Position numbers and translations under genes: made by a program. From NCBI GenBank assembly GCA_023428465.1, contig JAEYXM010000289.1:1-42946 (forward strand): a stretch of DNA of 42,946 bases, written 5' to 3'. The stretch comes from Actinomycetes bacterium (GTDB lineage: Bacteria > Actinomycetota > Actinomycetes > Actinomycetales > Cellulomonadaceae). Positions 13,748 to 21,861 of the stretch are shown here, piece by piece. The notes beneath the pieces are model-generated. The model was not told the origin of the DNA. It saw nothing but the letters and a program-made list of their open reading frames with translations, and searched no databases. Positions within the stretch are counted from its first letter, which is position 1, and each line of letters begins with the position of its first letter.

Positions 13748-14705
13748 CCGCCAGGACGACCAGCACCTGACCCGGCGGCAGCTCGGCCTGCGGGTCGGGC
13801 GTCGTCGGCGTCGACCAGGCGCCGCTCTCCCGCGTCCACGTGGAGCCTGCGTGGTGCACCGCGTCGACGCCGAACGGCTGGGCGACGGTCACGGCCCAGT
13901 GCGCCACGGCCCAGCCCACGCGCTCCGCGTGCTCCGGGTCGGCGATGAGCGGCGCCGCGTCCAGCACGACCCCCGCCGCCGATGCCGTCGCCGGGATGCC
14001 GAGGTCCCGCTGCGCCCGGTCCACGACGCCCTGCGCGTCGCCCGGGCCCTCCGCCTCCTCGAGCGTGCAGGTCACCGTGGCAGGGGAGTAGCCGTACATC
14101 GCGTTCGCCCACGCGCGGGCCGAGGCCTCGTGCTGGGCGTACGCGTCGGGGAACGCGGACCGCTGGACCGCCTGGGCGGCCTCGGTGACCGGCAGCTCCT
14201 CGTACCCGGGGACCTGCACGAGCGCGTCGTAGAACCTCCCCGTCGAGTACACGGGGTCGAGGATCTCCTCCTCGGTGCCCCAGCCCTGCGACGGCCGCTG
14301 CTGGAAGATGCCGATCGAGTCCCGGTCACCGTGGTCGATGTTGCGCAGCTTCGACTCCTGCAGCCCCGTCGCGATCGCGATCGTCAGAGCGCGCGCCGGC
14401 AGGGCCCGCTGCTGAGCCATGCCCGCCAGGAGCGCGACGGTCTCCGCCTGGTCCGTCGCCAGGAACCAGTCCACACCCTCAAGGCTCGCGGCACACCGGA
14501 CCTCGCCCGGACCGGCGGTGTCCCGGCCCAGCACGGTCGCAACACCCCAGGCCGCGCCGGCCACGACGCCCACGAAGAGCGTGCCGAAGACGACGAGGCG
14601 CACGACCATGCGCCGCACGCGCGCCGCGCGGCGCTGGGCCGGGGTCCGCGGGGGAGACGCCGGGAACACGTGGGCTGCGCTGGGCGCGGTCGCGCGCGGG
14701 GGCAT
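13743..14705 (-). CDS. Membrane-anchored lysozyme-fold protein of unknown function
   Basis: A 320-residue protein with a basic cytoplasmic N-terminus (about 1-33), one membrane helix (about 34-55) and an extracytoplasmic domain. The segment ALTIAIATGLQESKLRNIDHGDRDSIGIFQQRPSQGWGT (about 106-145) has the helix-Glu-Ser and GIFQQRPSQGWG pattern of a transglycosylase/lysozyme-like fold. Glu in QESK stands where the catalytic acid would be. The C-terminal part (about 225-320) ends in a strand-rich region (HHAGSTWTRESGAW). Relatives are common in actinobacteria and often carry misleading transporter names. The start overlaps the stop of dapD (TGATG on the minus strand), so it is probably cotranscribed with dapD. 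Catalytic activity is not proven by sequence. Confidence 0.75.
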   Translation of the reverse strand: MPPRATAPSAAHVFPASPPRTPAQRRAARVRRMVVRLVVFGTLFVGVVAGAAWGVATVLGRDTAGPGEVRCAASLEGVDWFLATDQAETVALLAGMAQQRALPARALTIAIATGLQESKLRNIDHGDRDSIGIFQQRPSQGWGTEEEILDPVYSTGRFYDALVQVPGYEELPVTEAAQAVQRSAFPDAYAQHEASARAWANAMYGYSPATVTCTLEEAEGPGDAQGVVDRAQRDLGIPATASAAGVVLDAAPLIADPEHAERVGWAVAHWAVTVAQPFGVDAVHHAGSTWTRESGAWSTPTTPDPQAELPPGQVLVVLAD

Positions 14706-15697
14706 CAGTTCGCGTGCAGGTCGGGGTTGAGGACGATGCCGACCCCGGGACGCTGGAGCGCCTCGACCGCACCGGTCACGGAGTTGCGGCGGAACAGCAG
14801 ACCGTCCCGGCCCGACAGCTCGCGCGCCGGGACCACCCGCGGCCCGGCATCGGCCACGCCGTCAGCGCCCGCACCGGCGCCCGGCAGCACAGTGACCTTG
14901 GTGCCCGCGGTGAGGTAGAGCCCCGCCTCGACGACGCAGTCGTCGCCGAGGCTGATCCCCAGGCCTGCGTTGGCCCCCACGAGCGAACGCCGCCCGATGG
15001 AGATCGTCATGCGCCCGCCCCCGGACAGCGTGCCCATGATCGACGCGCCGCCCCCGATGTCGCTCCCGTCGCCGACGACGACGCCCTGCGAGACGCGCCC
15101 CTCGACCATCGAGACGCCGAGGGTCCCGGCGTTGTAGTTGACGAAGCCCTCGTGCATGACCGTGGTGCCCTCGGCCAGATGGGCCCCGAGCCGCACGCGG
15201 TCCGCGTCGGCGATCCGGACGCCCGACGGGAGGACGTAGTCCACCATCCGCGGGAACTTGTCGACGCCGAAGACGGTCGGCGTGACGCCCGAGGCGCGCA
15301 GGCGCAGACGCGTCTCCTCGAAGCCCTCGACCGCACAGGGCCCGAGGGAGGTCCACACGACGTTCGCCAGCACCGCGAAGATGCCGTCCAGGTTGGCCCC
15401 GTGCGGCCGGACGAGCCGGTGCGAGAGCAGGTGGAGGCGCAGGTACGCGTCGGCCGTGTCGGCCGGCGGCGTCGTCAGGTCCACGACCGTGGTGACGGCG
15501 CGCAGGACGACGTCCCGGGCCTCGTCGGCGCGCTCGAGGCGACGCAGCCGCTCGAGGCCGCCCGCGTCGTCGGGTGCGCCCGGTACGGGGCCCAGGGCGG
15601 GACTCGGGTACCACACGTCCAGGACGGTGCCACCCGTCGTGACGGTGGCCAGGCCGTGCCCCCAGGCGGTGGTCGCGGTCGCGTCCGGCGAAGTCAT
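14705..15697 (-). CDS. dapD: Tetrahydrodipicolinate N-succinyltransferase DapD
   Basis: A 330-residue acyltransferase that transfers succinyl from succinyl-CoA to tetrahydrodipicolinate in diaminopimelate synthesis. It has the actinobacterial DapD layout: an N-terminal domain (GLATVTTGGTVLDVWYPSPALG), a helical middle, then a left-handed beta helix built of hexapeptide turns. The helix carries VRIADADRVRLGAHLAEGTTVMHEGFVNYNAGTLG (split here only for description) and GGGASIMGTLSGGG at about 210-240. It diverges from dapE across 82 bases. The ATG is preceded at seven bases by TAGGCT, suggesting a leaderless mRNA. The downstream membrane protein gene overlaps its stop by one base. Confidence 0.95.
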   Translation of the reverse strand: MTSPDATATTAWGHGLATVTTGGTVLDVWYPSPALGPVPGAPDDAGGLERLRRLERADEARDVVLRAVTTVVDLTTPPADTADAYLRLHLLSHRLVRPHGANLDGIFAVLANVVWTSLGPCAVEGFEETRLRLRASGVTPTVFGVDKFPRMVDYVLPSGVRIADADRVRLGAHLAEGTTVMHEGFVNYNAGTLGVSMVEGRVSQGVVVGDGSDIGGGASIMGTLSGGGRMTISIGRRSLVGANAGLGISLGDDCVVEAGLYLTAGTKVTVLPGAGAGADGVADAGPRVVPARELSGRDGLLFRRNSVTGAVEALQRPGVGIVLNPDLHAN

Positions 15698-15704
15698 GGC
15701 GGCA

Positions 15705-15710
15705 AGCCTA
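15705..15710 (-). promoter_or_regulatory. Putative -10 (TAGGCT) for leaderless dapD
   Basis: Read on the minus strand, TAGGCT ends seven bases before the dapD ATG (15697-15695). No ribosome binding site is visible between them. Confidence 0.5.
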
Positions 15711-15767
15711 GAGGCGTCGGCGCGGTCGAGCCGCGGTGCGCCACACGGTGGGCAAGGCAGGCCCCGC

Positions 15768-15773
15768 TAAGGT
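15768..15773 (+). promoter_or_regulatory. Putative -10 (TAAGGT) for leaderless dapE
   Basis: TAAGGT ends six bases before GTG 15780, consistent with transcription starting at the start codon. It is divergent from the dapD signal 60 bases away. Confidence 0.5.
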
Positions 15774-15779
15774 CGGCGC

Positions 15780-16862
15780 GTGGACCTCGACCTCTCCGCC
15801 GACCTCGTCACCCTGACCCGCGCCATCGTCGACACACCGTCCGTGAGCGGGGACGAGCGCGTCCTCGCCGACGCCGTCGAGCGCGCCCTGCGCGCATGCG
15901 CCCACCTCGAGGTGCTGCGCGACGGGGACGCCGTCGTCGCGCGCACGAACCTCGGCCGGGCCGAGCGCGTCGTCGTCGCCGGGCACCTCGACACGGTGCC
16001 GGTCGCCGCGAACCTGCCCTCGCAGCTGCGCGGCACGGGCGACGACGCCGAGCTCTGGGGCCGCGGCACCGTGGACATGAAGGGCGGCGTCGCCGTGCAG
16101 CTCGCGCTCGCGGCCGCGGTCACCGCCCCGACGCGCGACGTCACGTGGGTCTTCTACGACCAGGAGGAGGTCGAGGCCGTCCGCAACGGCCTCGGGCGGC
16201 TCGTGCGCACCCACCCCGACTGGGTCACCGGCGACGTCGCCGTGCTCTGCGAGCCGACGGCGGCGGGCATCGAGGGCGGCTGCAACGGCACGCTGCGCGC
16301 CGACGTCGTCGTGCGCGGCAAGGCGGCGCACTCGGGGCGCGCGTGGCTCGGGGTCAACGCCATCCACGGGATGGCCCCGGTCCTGGCGCGCCTCGCGGAG
16401 TACACGCCACGCGTGGCCGATGTCGACGGGCTCGTGTACCGGGAGGGCCTCAACGCCGTCGGGATCCGCGGCGGGATCGCCGGCAACGTCATCCCCGACG
16501 AGTGCGTCGTGAGCGTGAACTTCCGCTTCGCGCCCGACCGGTCCGTCGAGCAGGCGACAGGGCACGTCCGCGAGGTGTTCGAGGGCTTCGACGTGACCGT
16601 GACCGACACCGCGGGCGGTGCGCGGCCCGGCCTGGACCACCCGGCCGTCGCGGACCTCGTCGCGGCCGCCACCGCCCGGACGGGTCGCCCGCCCGCCGCG
16701 AAGGAGGGCTGGACGGACGTCGCGCGGTTCGGCGAGCTCGGCATCCCGGCGGTGAACTTCGGTCCCGGCGACCCGACGCTCGCGCACGCCGACGACGAGA
16801 GGTGCCCTGTTCACCATCTCGCCACCTGCTTCGACGGGCTGCGGGACTGGCTCACCTCCTAG
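15780..16862 (+). CDS. dapE: Succinyl-diaminopimelate desuccinylase DapE
   Basis: A 360-residue M20-family di-zinc hydrolase that releases succinate from N-succinyl-LL-diaminopimelate, the step after DapC. Metal and catalytic residues are H69 in AGHLDTVPVA, D99 in TVDMKGG, and E129-E130 in YDQEEVEAVRNG. CEPTAAGIEGGCNGTLR (about 158) and RGKAAHSGRAWLGVNAIHG mark the dimerisation domain. The last His is in VHHLATCFDGLRDWL at the C-terminus. It is divergent from dapD. The following LOG gene begins 10 bases after the stop, with its own possible leaderless promoter overlapping the TAG. Confidence 0.95.
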   Translation: MDLDLSADLVTLTRAIVDTPSVSGDERVLADAVERALRACAHLEVLRDGDAVVARTNLGRAERVVVAGHLDTVPVAANLPSQLRGTGDDAELWGRGTVDMKGGVAVQLALAAAVTAPTRDVTWVFYDQEEVEAVRNGLGRLVRTHPDWVTGDVAVLCEPTAAGIEGGCNGTLRADVVVRGKAAHSGRAWLGVNAIHGMAPVLARLAEYTPRVADVDGLVYREGLNAVGIRGGIAGNVIPDECVVSVNFRFAPDRSVEQATGHVREVFEGFDVTVTDTAGGARPGLDHPAVADLVAAATARTGRPPAAKEGWTDVARFGELGIPAVNFGPGDPTLAHADDERCPVHHLATCFDGLRDWLTS

Positions 16863-16865
16863 AGT
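16860..16865 (+). promoter_or_regulatory. Putative -10 (TAGAGT) for leaderless LOG-family gene
   Basis: TAGAGT includes the dapE stop codon and ends six bases before ATG 16872. Confidence 0.45.
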
Positions 16866-16871
16866 CGGTGC

Positions 16872-17705
16872 ATGAGCACCGAGAATCCCCCCCGTCCGCA
16901 CAGCACCGGGTACCGCAAGGGCCCCGTCCTGCTCCGCGGCGGCCAGGTTCCCCGCACGACGACGGACCAGCGCCTCCTGGCGCGCGGCGGCGGTGAGGCC
17001 GACTGGCTGCACGGTGACCCGTGGCGGGTCATGCGCATCCAGAGCGAGTTCGTCGAAGGCTTCGGCGCGCTCGCCGAGGTCGGCCCGGCCGTCAGCGTGT
17101 TCGGGTCGGCGCGCACCAAGCCGGACGCGCCCGAGTACGAGCTCGGCGTCGCCGTCGGGCGGGGCATCGCGGAGGCGGGCTTCGCGGTCATCACAGGCGG
17201 TGGCCCCGGGATCATGGAGGCCGCGAACCGCGGCGCCGTCGAGGGCGGCGGGCTGTCCATCGGGCTCGGCATCGAGCTGCCCTTCGAGCAGGGCATGAAC
17301 GACTACGTCGAGCTCGGTGTGAACTTCCGGTACTTCTTCGCGCGCAAGACGTGCTTCGTGAAGTACTCCCAGGGCTTCGTCGTCCTGCCCGGCGGTTTCG
17401 GCACCTTCGACGAGCTCTTCGAGTCGCTCACCCTGGTGCAGACCCACAAGGTGACGGAGTTCCCCATCGTCCTGGTCGGCACCCGGTACTGGCAGGGCCT
17501 GATCGACTGGCTCGCGGACGCCGTCGTCGGGCACGGGAACATCAACCCGGTGGACCTGGAGCTGCTGCGCGTCGTGGACGACCCGGCCGAGGCGGTCAAG
17601 ATCGTCATCGAGCGCAGCAACGAGCTCGCGGCCGAGGAGGAGGCGGCCGTCCAGGCGAACGCGGCGGCGGAGCAGGCGGCCGAGCAGGCCTCGTCCGGCT
17701 GGTGA
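16872..17705 (+). CDS. LOG-family protein (TIGR00730 Rossmann fold)
   Basis: A 277-residue cytoplasmic protein. It has SVFGSARTKPD (about 76), GGGPGIMEAANRGAVEGGG (about 113-131) and PGGFGTFDELFE from P173, the two nucleotide-binding motifs of the LOG family. Plant and some bacterial members cleave cytokinin riboside monophosphates to free base and ribose phosphate; the mycobacterial relative Rv1205 is reported to have that activity. The substrate in this organism cannot be read from sequence. The N-terminal 40 residues (KGPVLLRGGQVPRTTTDQRLL) and a C-terminal Ala/Glu-rich tail (about 250-277) are extensions typical of the longer actinobacterial form. It overlaps the next gene by one base (TGATG). 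Confidence 0.9.
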   Translation: MSTENPPRPHSTGYRKGPVLLRGGQVPRTTTDQRLLARGGGEADWLHGDPWRVMRIQSEFVEGFGALAEVGPAVSVFGSARTKPDAPEYELGVAVGRGIAEAGFAVITGGGPGIMEAANRGAVEGGGLSIGLGIELPFEQGMNDYVELGVNFRYFFARKTCFVKYSQGFVVLPGGFGTFDELFESLTLVQTHKVTEFPIVLVGTRYWQGLIDWLADAVVGHGNINPVDLELLRVVDDPAEAVKIVIERSNELAAEEEAAVQANAAAEQAAEQASSGW

Positions 17706-18610
17706 TGGACCCCGTCCCCACCCGCGGGGTCCCGCTGGTCCTGCGGGGGCGCGTCCTCGCGCCGGACCGCGCGGCGGTCATGGCCGTCGTCAACCGGACG
17801 CCCGACTCCTTCCACACGCACCACGACGACGCCGGGGCGCGCCAAGCCGTCGCGCAGGCCGTCGCGGAGGGGGCCGACCTCGTCGACATCGGCGGCGTCC
17901 GCGCCGGGCGTGGGCCGGCGGTGGGTGTCGCGGAGGAGATCGACCGCGTCCTGCCGTTGGTGCGCTGGGTGCGCGAGACCTATCCCGAGCTGCCCGTGAG
18001 CGTGGACACGTGGCGCGCCGAGGTCGCCGAGGCCGTCCTCGCGGCGGGCGCGGACCTCGTCAACGACACGTGGGCGGGCCACGACCCTGAGCTCGTGGGC
18101 GTGGCCGCGCGGCACGGCGCGGGGATCGTGTGCTCGCACACCGGCGGACTGCCCCCGCGGACGGACCCGCTGCGCCCGCAGTACGCGCCCGCGCCGGCCG
18201 GCGACCCGCTCGACGGCGTGCTCGCGGACGTCCTGGCGACGCTCACCGGGGCGGCCCGCCGCGCGGTGGACGCCGGCGTCGACCCCCGGTCGGTCCTCGT
18301 CGACCCCACGCACGACTTCGGCAAGACGACGTGGCATTCGCTGCACCTCACGCGCCGGACGCCCGAGCTCGTCGCGCTCGGCCACCCCGTGCTCATGGCG
18401 CTCTCCCGCAAGGACTTCGTGGGGGAGTCGCTCGGCCTGGACGTCGCGGAGCGGCTCGAAGGCACCCTGGCGGCGACTGCCGTCGCGGCGTGGCTCGGGG
18501 CGTCGGTGTTCCGGGCGCACGACGTCCGCGCCACGCGGCGCGTCGTCCAGATGACCGCCGTGCTGCGTGGCGACGCCGCCCCGGCACGGGCCGTCCGCGG
18601 GCTCGGATGA
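17705..18610 (+). CDS. folP2: Divergent dihydropteroate synthase paralogue (FolP2 type)
   Basis: A 301-residue TIM-barrel protein of the dihydropteroate synthase family. Family landmarks persist: VNRTPDSF (usual NVTPDSF) at about 31, GADLVDIGG, SVDTWRAEVAEAVLAAGADLVND, DPTHDFGKTTWHS, and VLMALSRKDFVGE. Several canonical residues differ: DSFSDGG is replaced by DSFHTHHD, the VLMHMRG strand is CSHTGG, and DPGIGFGKT is DPTHDFGKT. This is the pattern of the second actinobacterial copy (Rv1207 group), which is thought not to be the true folate enzyme. It overlaps the LOG gene (TGATG) and the next gene (ATGA), as part of a tight operon. Position beside LOG and after dapE matches mycobacterial order. 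Confidence 0.85.
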   Translation: MDPVPTRGVPLVLRGRVLAPDRAAVMAVVNRTPDSFHTHHDDAGARQAVAQAVAEGADLVDIGGVRAGRGPAVGVAEEIDRVLPLVRWVRETYPELPVSVDTWRAEVAEAVLAAGADLVNDTWAGHDPELVGVAARHGAGIVCSHTGGLPPRTDPLRPQYAPAPAGDPLDGVLADVLATLTGAARRAVDAGVDPRSVLVDPTHDFGKTTWHSLHLTRRTPELVALGHPVLMALSRKDFVGESLGLDVAERLEGTLAATAVAAWLGASVFRAHDVRATRRVVQMTAVLRGDAAPARAVRGLG

Positions 18611-19911
18611 CCCCCACCGCGCCGACGACGGCCCTGCGGGCCCGGCCCCGGCCCCGGCTCACGGACGTGGCCCGCTGGCCGTGGTGGGTCCGGGTCCTCG
18701 CCGTGTACCTCGGGGCGCGGGCGCTGAGCGCCGTCGTGATCCTCGCGGTCGCGCGCACGCAGGCGGCGAACCTGTGGACGTCCGCGTCGCCGTCGTACAC
18801 CGAGTACACGGGCCTGATGTGGGATGCGACCTGGTACCGGGAGATCGCGGAGCGGGGCTACCCCGACGAGCTGCCCGTGGGGTTCGACGGTCACGCGCGG
18901 CAGAGCGCGCTGGCGTTCTTCCCGCTGTTCCCGTCGCTGGCCCGCGGGCTCATGGAGGTGACCGGCTGGTCGTGGGAGGTCGCCGGGCCGACGCTCGCGC
19001 TCGCGCTCGGGGTGGCGGCCGCGCTCGTCGTCCACCAGGTCGTCGCCGCCGCGGTGGGGCCGGACTCCCTGCGCGCCGCGTGGTCACCGCGCCCCGCGTG
19101 GTGGGAGCGCACGGGGCCCGGCGCCGGGCGGGTCCGGCGGGCCCTGCCGCTCGCTTCGGTGACGGTCCTCGCCCTCTGGGGAGCCGCGCCCGTCCTGCAG
19201 GTGGGGTACACGGAGTCGCTCGCGCTCCTCCTCCTGGCGGCCGCGGTGCTGTGCCTGCAGCGGCGGCTGTACCTCACCGCGGTGCCCGTGGTGCTGGGCC
19301 TGGGCCTGACCCGCGCCGTGGCGCTGCCGTTCGCGGTGGCCGTGGCTGCGCACGCAGTGGCGCGCCTGCGCGCGCAGCGGCGGGAGGAGGACGCGTTCGG
19401 CCTGGCCGAGCGCGTCTCGCTCGGCGTGCTCGCTGCCGCCAGTGCGGTGGCGGGTGTGCTGTGGCCCGCGCTCGTCGCGCGGATGACCGGCGTGCCCGAC
19501 GCCTACGAGCAGACCCAGGCCGCGTGGCGCGCCCGGGGGGCGGTCGTGCCCCTCCTGCCCTGGCTCGACGTCGCGCGGTGGTGGGCGCCCGGGTGGTGGC
19601 CCGTCCTCCTGCTGGGCGAGCTCGCTGCCGCCGTCGGCGTCGTGGTGGCGTCGCGGCGCCTCGGGCCCGAGCTGCAGGGCTGGACCGCCGGCTACCTCGC
19701 CTACCTCGCCCTGGTGATCGAGCCGGGCACGAGCCTCATCCGGTTCCTCGTCCTCGCCTTCCCCGGTGCGGCCGTCGCCGCGGCGTGGGCGCTCGCCGCG
19801 CGCCGGTCCCGCTGGTGGTTCGCCGCGCTCGTCCTCGTGGGCGTCGCCAGCCAGGTCGCCTGGGTGGCGTGCATCTGGCGCCTCGTACCACCCCAGGGCT
19901 GGCCGCCGTGA
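18607..19911 (+). CDS. Polytopic membrane protein, PIG-V-like mannosyltransferase candidate
   Basis: A 434-residue protein with about ten membrane helices. After the first helix (about 28-46) an extracytoplasmic loop contains GLMWDATWYREIAERGYP, the acidic W-D-x-x-W-Y motif of GT-C/PIG-V-like glycosyltransferases that use polyprenyl-phosphate sugars. SALAFFPLFPSLAR, VGYTESLALLLLAAAVL and GLTRAVALPFAVA are further family-like patches. The sugar and acceptor are unknown; cell-wall or lipoglycan mannosylation is the usual guess. The start ATG 18607 overlaps the folP2 stop (ATGA). In mycobacteria the corresponding slot after folP2 is occupied by gpgS, so this gene differs from that neighbourhood. 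Confidence 0.75.
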   Translation: MTPTAPTTALRARPRPRLTDVARWPWWVRVLAVYLGARALSAVVILAVARTQAANLWTSASPSYTEYTGLMWDATWYREIAERGYPDELPVGFDGHARQSALAFFPLFPSLARGLMEVTGWSWEVAGPTLALALGVAAALVVHQVVAAAVGPDSLRAAWSPRPAWWERTGPGAGRVRRALPLASVTVLALWGAAPVLQVGYTESLALLLLAAAVLCLQRRLYLTAVPVVLGLGLTRAVALPFAVAVAAHAVARLRAQRREEDAFGLAERVSLGVLAAASAVAGVLWPALVARMTGVPDAYEQTQAAWRARGAVVPLLPWLDVARWWAPGWWPVLLLGELAAAVGVVVASRRLGPELQGWTAGYLAYLALVIEPGTSLIRFLVLAFPGAAVAAAWALAARRSRWWFAALVLVGVASQVAWVACIWRLVPPQGWPP

Positions 19912-19942
19912 CCCGTGGGCGGGGCCGAGGCCCACGGTGAAC

Positions 19943-19948
19943 TAGACT
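19943..19948 (+). promoter_or_regulatory. Putative -10 (TAGACT) of the DUF3117 gene
   Basis: TAGACT stands about 95 bases before ATG 20044 and would give a leader of roughly 88 bases. No clear -35 is visible. The 132-base gap 19912-20043 holds no gene. Confidence 0.45.
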
Positions 19949-20043
19949 GATCTCCGGACATCCGAGCAGGCGTTGCCCGCTCGCGGGCAGTGCGCGGGCG
20001 GGTGCGAGGCACGGGACACGACCTACGAGGAGGACCAGGCGCG

Positions 20044-20211
20044 ATGGCTGCGATGAAGCCGAGGACCGGTGACGGGCCGCTCGAGGTCACGAAGGAAGGG
20101 CGCGGCATCGTCATGCGCGTCCCGCTCGAGGGCGGCGGGCGCCTGGTCGTCGAGCTGAGCCCCACCGAGGCGAGCGAGCTCGGCGAGGCGCTGACCTCCG
20201 TCGTCAGCTGA
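20044..20211 (+). CDS. DUF3117 small conserved protein (Rv1211 type)
   Basis: A 55-residue cytoplasmic protein beginning MAAMKPRTGDGPLEVTKEGRG and ending TEASELGEALTSVVS, nearly invariant across actinobacteria. A central strand pair (GIVMRVPLEGGGRLVVEL) suggests a compact beta fold. Mycobacterial Rv1211 has been described as calmodulin-like, which sequence alone does not support here. AGGAGG (about 20030) precedes the first ATG of the MAAM pair. It has its own promoter candidate and sits 16 bases before the aminopeptidase gene, so the two may be cotranscribed. Confidence 0.92.
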   Translation: MAAMKPRTGDGPLEVTKEGRGIVMRVPLEGGGRLVVELSPTEASELGEALTSVVS

Positions 20212-20227
20212 GGCCTTGGAGGGCCGT

Positions 20228-21808
20228 GTGACCGGTCGACGCCGCGTACCGACGACGGCGTCGACCGAGGCGCCGACGGCTGCGTCGGCGATCGGGCTGA
20301 CGGCTGCGCTGCCCGAGGTCGTCATCCGCCCCGGCAGCGTCGACGACGCGGCGCTCGGCAGCGCTGACGCGCTCGTCCTGCCCGTCGCGCCCGGCGCCGA
20401 GGGCGACGACGGCGTCCAGCCGCGCGCAGGTGTGGCCGAGGCCGCCGCCCGCTACGGCGTCGACCTGGCGGACCTCGCGGACCGGCTGGGCTCCGACGGC
20501 AAGCCCGGTTCGCTGCACACGGCGCACCTGCCGCGCGCGCTCGTGGGCGCAACAGCCCTGCCCTGGGACGGCCTGCCGCCCCGCCTGATGCTCGTCGGCG
20601 TGGGCACGGGCTCGCCCGCGGACCTGCGCCGCGCCGGCGCCGCCGTGGCCCGCGCGACGCGCCGCCTCGGCGAGGTCGTCACGACCGCCGTCGCCGACGG
20701 CGAGGAGGAGGGCAGCCGCGCGTTCGCCGAGGGCTACCTGCTCGCCGCTTACCAGCACCCGACGAGCGTCGCCACGCCCGCGCCCGCCCCCGCCGAGCGG
20801 CTCGTCCTGCTCGGCGCGCGCGGGGACCTCGGGCCGGTGCACGCCGTTGCGGAGGCGACGTGGCTCGCCCGGGCCCTGACCGCGACGCCGTCGAGCACCA
20901 AGACTCCCGCGTGGCTCGCGCAGCGCGCCGTCGAGACGGCCCGGAGCGCCGGCCTGGCCGTCGAGGTCCTCGAGCCCGACCAGCTCGCCGCACGCGGGTT
21001 CGGCGGGCTCGTGGCCGTCGGTGCCGGGTCGGCGACCCCGCCCCGCCTCGTCACCGTCCGGTACACGCCGGCCGGCGGCACGGGGCGCCACGTCGTCGTC
21101 GTCGGCAAGGGCATCACGTTCGACACCGGCGGCCTGGCCATCAAGCCCCGCGAGTCGATGGTCGCGATGAAGACCGACATGGCCGGTGCGGCCGTCGCAC
21201 TGGCCACGGTGCTGGGCGCCGCGCGGCTCGGGGTGCCGCACCGCGTGACGGCCGTCCTCCCGCTCGCCGAGAACGCCTTCGGTGGCTCCTCCTACCGCCC
21301 CGGCGACGTGCTGCGCGTGTACGGCGGGACGACGGTGGAGGTCGCGAACACCGACGCCGAGGGTCGGCTCGTCCTCGCCGACGGGCTCGCGCACGCCGAC
21401 GCCGACCTGGACCCCGACGTCCTCGTGGACGTCGCCACCCTGACCGGGGCGGCGACGCTCGGGCTCGGCAAGCGGCACGGCGCGCTCTACACGACCGACG
21501 ACGAGCTCGCTGCCGCGCTCGTCGCCGCGGGCGAGGCGTCGGGTGACCGGCTGTGGCGGATGCCGCTCGTGGAGGACTACCGCCTCGAGCTCGACTCGCC
21601 CGTCGCGGACATCCGGCACATCACCGACGGCTCGATCGGGGGCGGGTCCATCACCGCCGCGCTGTTCCTGCAGCGGTTCGCGGGCCGACGCCGGTGGGTG
21701 CACCTGGACATCGCAGGCCCGGCCCGCGCGTCGTCCGCCACGCACGAGATCCCCGAGGGCGCGACCGGCTTCGGCGTGCGGGCCCTGCTGCGCTGGCTGC
21801 AGGGCTAG
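20228..21808 (+). CDS. pepA: Leucyl aminopeptidase (M17 family)
   Basis: A 526-residue di-metal exopeptidase that releases N-terminal residues, mainly Leu, from peptides in the cytoplasm. The C-terminal catalytic domain shows K294 in GKGITFDTGGLAIKP, the metal-binding block MKTDMAGAAVALA, and the family signature NTDAEGRL at 374-381 followed by LADGL. TLTGAATLGLG and IAGPARASSATHEIPEGATGFGVR close the fold. The N-terminal domain (about 25-200) is variable as usual. GTG 20228 is chosen because GGAGGG lies four bases upstream; an in-frame TTG at 20216 overlaps that site. The stop is convergent with the methyltransferase gene, 53 bases away. Confidence 0.94.
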   Translation: MTGRRRVPTTASTEAPTAASAIGLTAALPEVVIRPGSVDDAALGSADALVLPVAPGAEGDDGVQPRAGVAEAAARYGVDLADLADRLGSDGKPGSLHTAHLPRALVGATALPWDGLPPRLMLVGVGTGSPADLRRAGAAVARATRRLGEVVTTAVADGEEEGSRAFAEGYLLAAYQHPTSVATPAPAPAERLVLLGARGDLGPVHAVAEATWLARALTATPSSTKTPAWLAQRAVETARSAGLAVEVLEPDQLAARGFGGLVAVGAGSATPPRLVTVRYTPAGGTGRHVVVVGKGITFDTGGLAIKPRESMVAMKTDMAGAAVALATVLGAARLGVPHRVTAVLPLAENAFGGSSYRPGDVLRVYGGTTVEVANTDAEGRLVLADGLAHADADLDPDVLVDVATLTGAATLGLGKRHGALYTTDDELAAALVAAGEASGDRLWRMPLVEDYRLELDSPVADIRHITDGSIGGGSITAALFLQRFAGRRRWVHLDIAGPARASSATHEIPEGATGFGVRALLRWLQG

Positions 21809-21809
21809 T

Positions 21810-21847
21810 CGCCGCGACGCCGAGCGGCGCGAGGCGGGTGCGCCCGC
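21810..21847. terminator. Possible hairpins between convergent pepA and methyltransferase genes
   Basis: CGCCGC (21810-21815) can pair with GCGGCG (21824-21829), and GCGGG (21834-21838) with CCCGC (21843-21847). Stems are short and in very G+C-rich sequence, so this is a weak call based mostly on position. Confidence 0.3.
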
Positions 21848-21861
21848 TGTGCCCTGCCGCG

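Noticed and set aside
20216..20227. TTG start for pepA
   Set aside because: It overlaps the GGAGGG ribosome binding site that serves GTG 20228.
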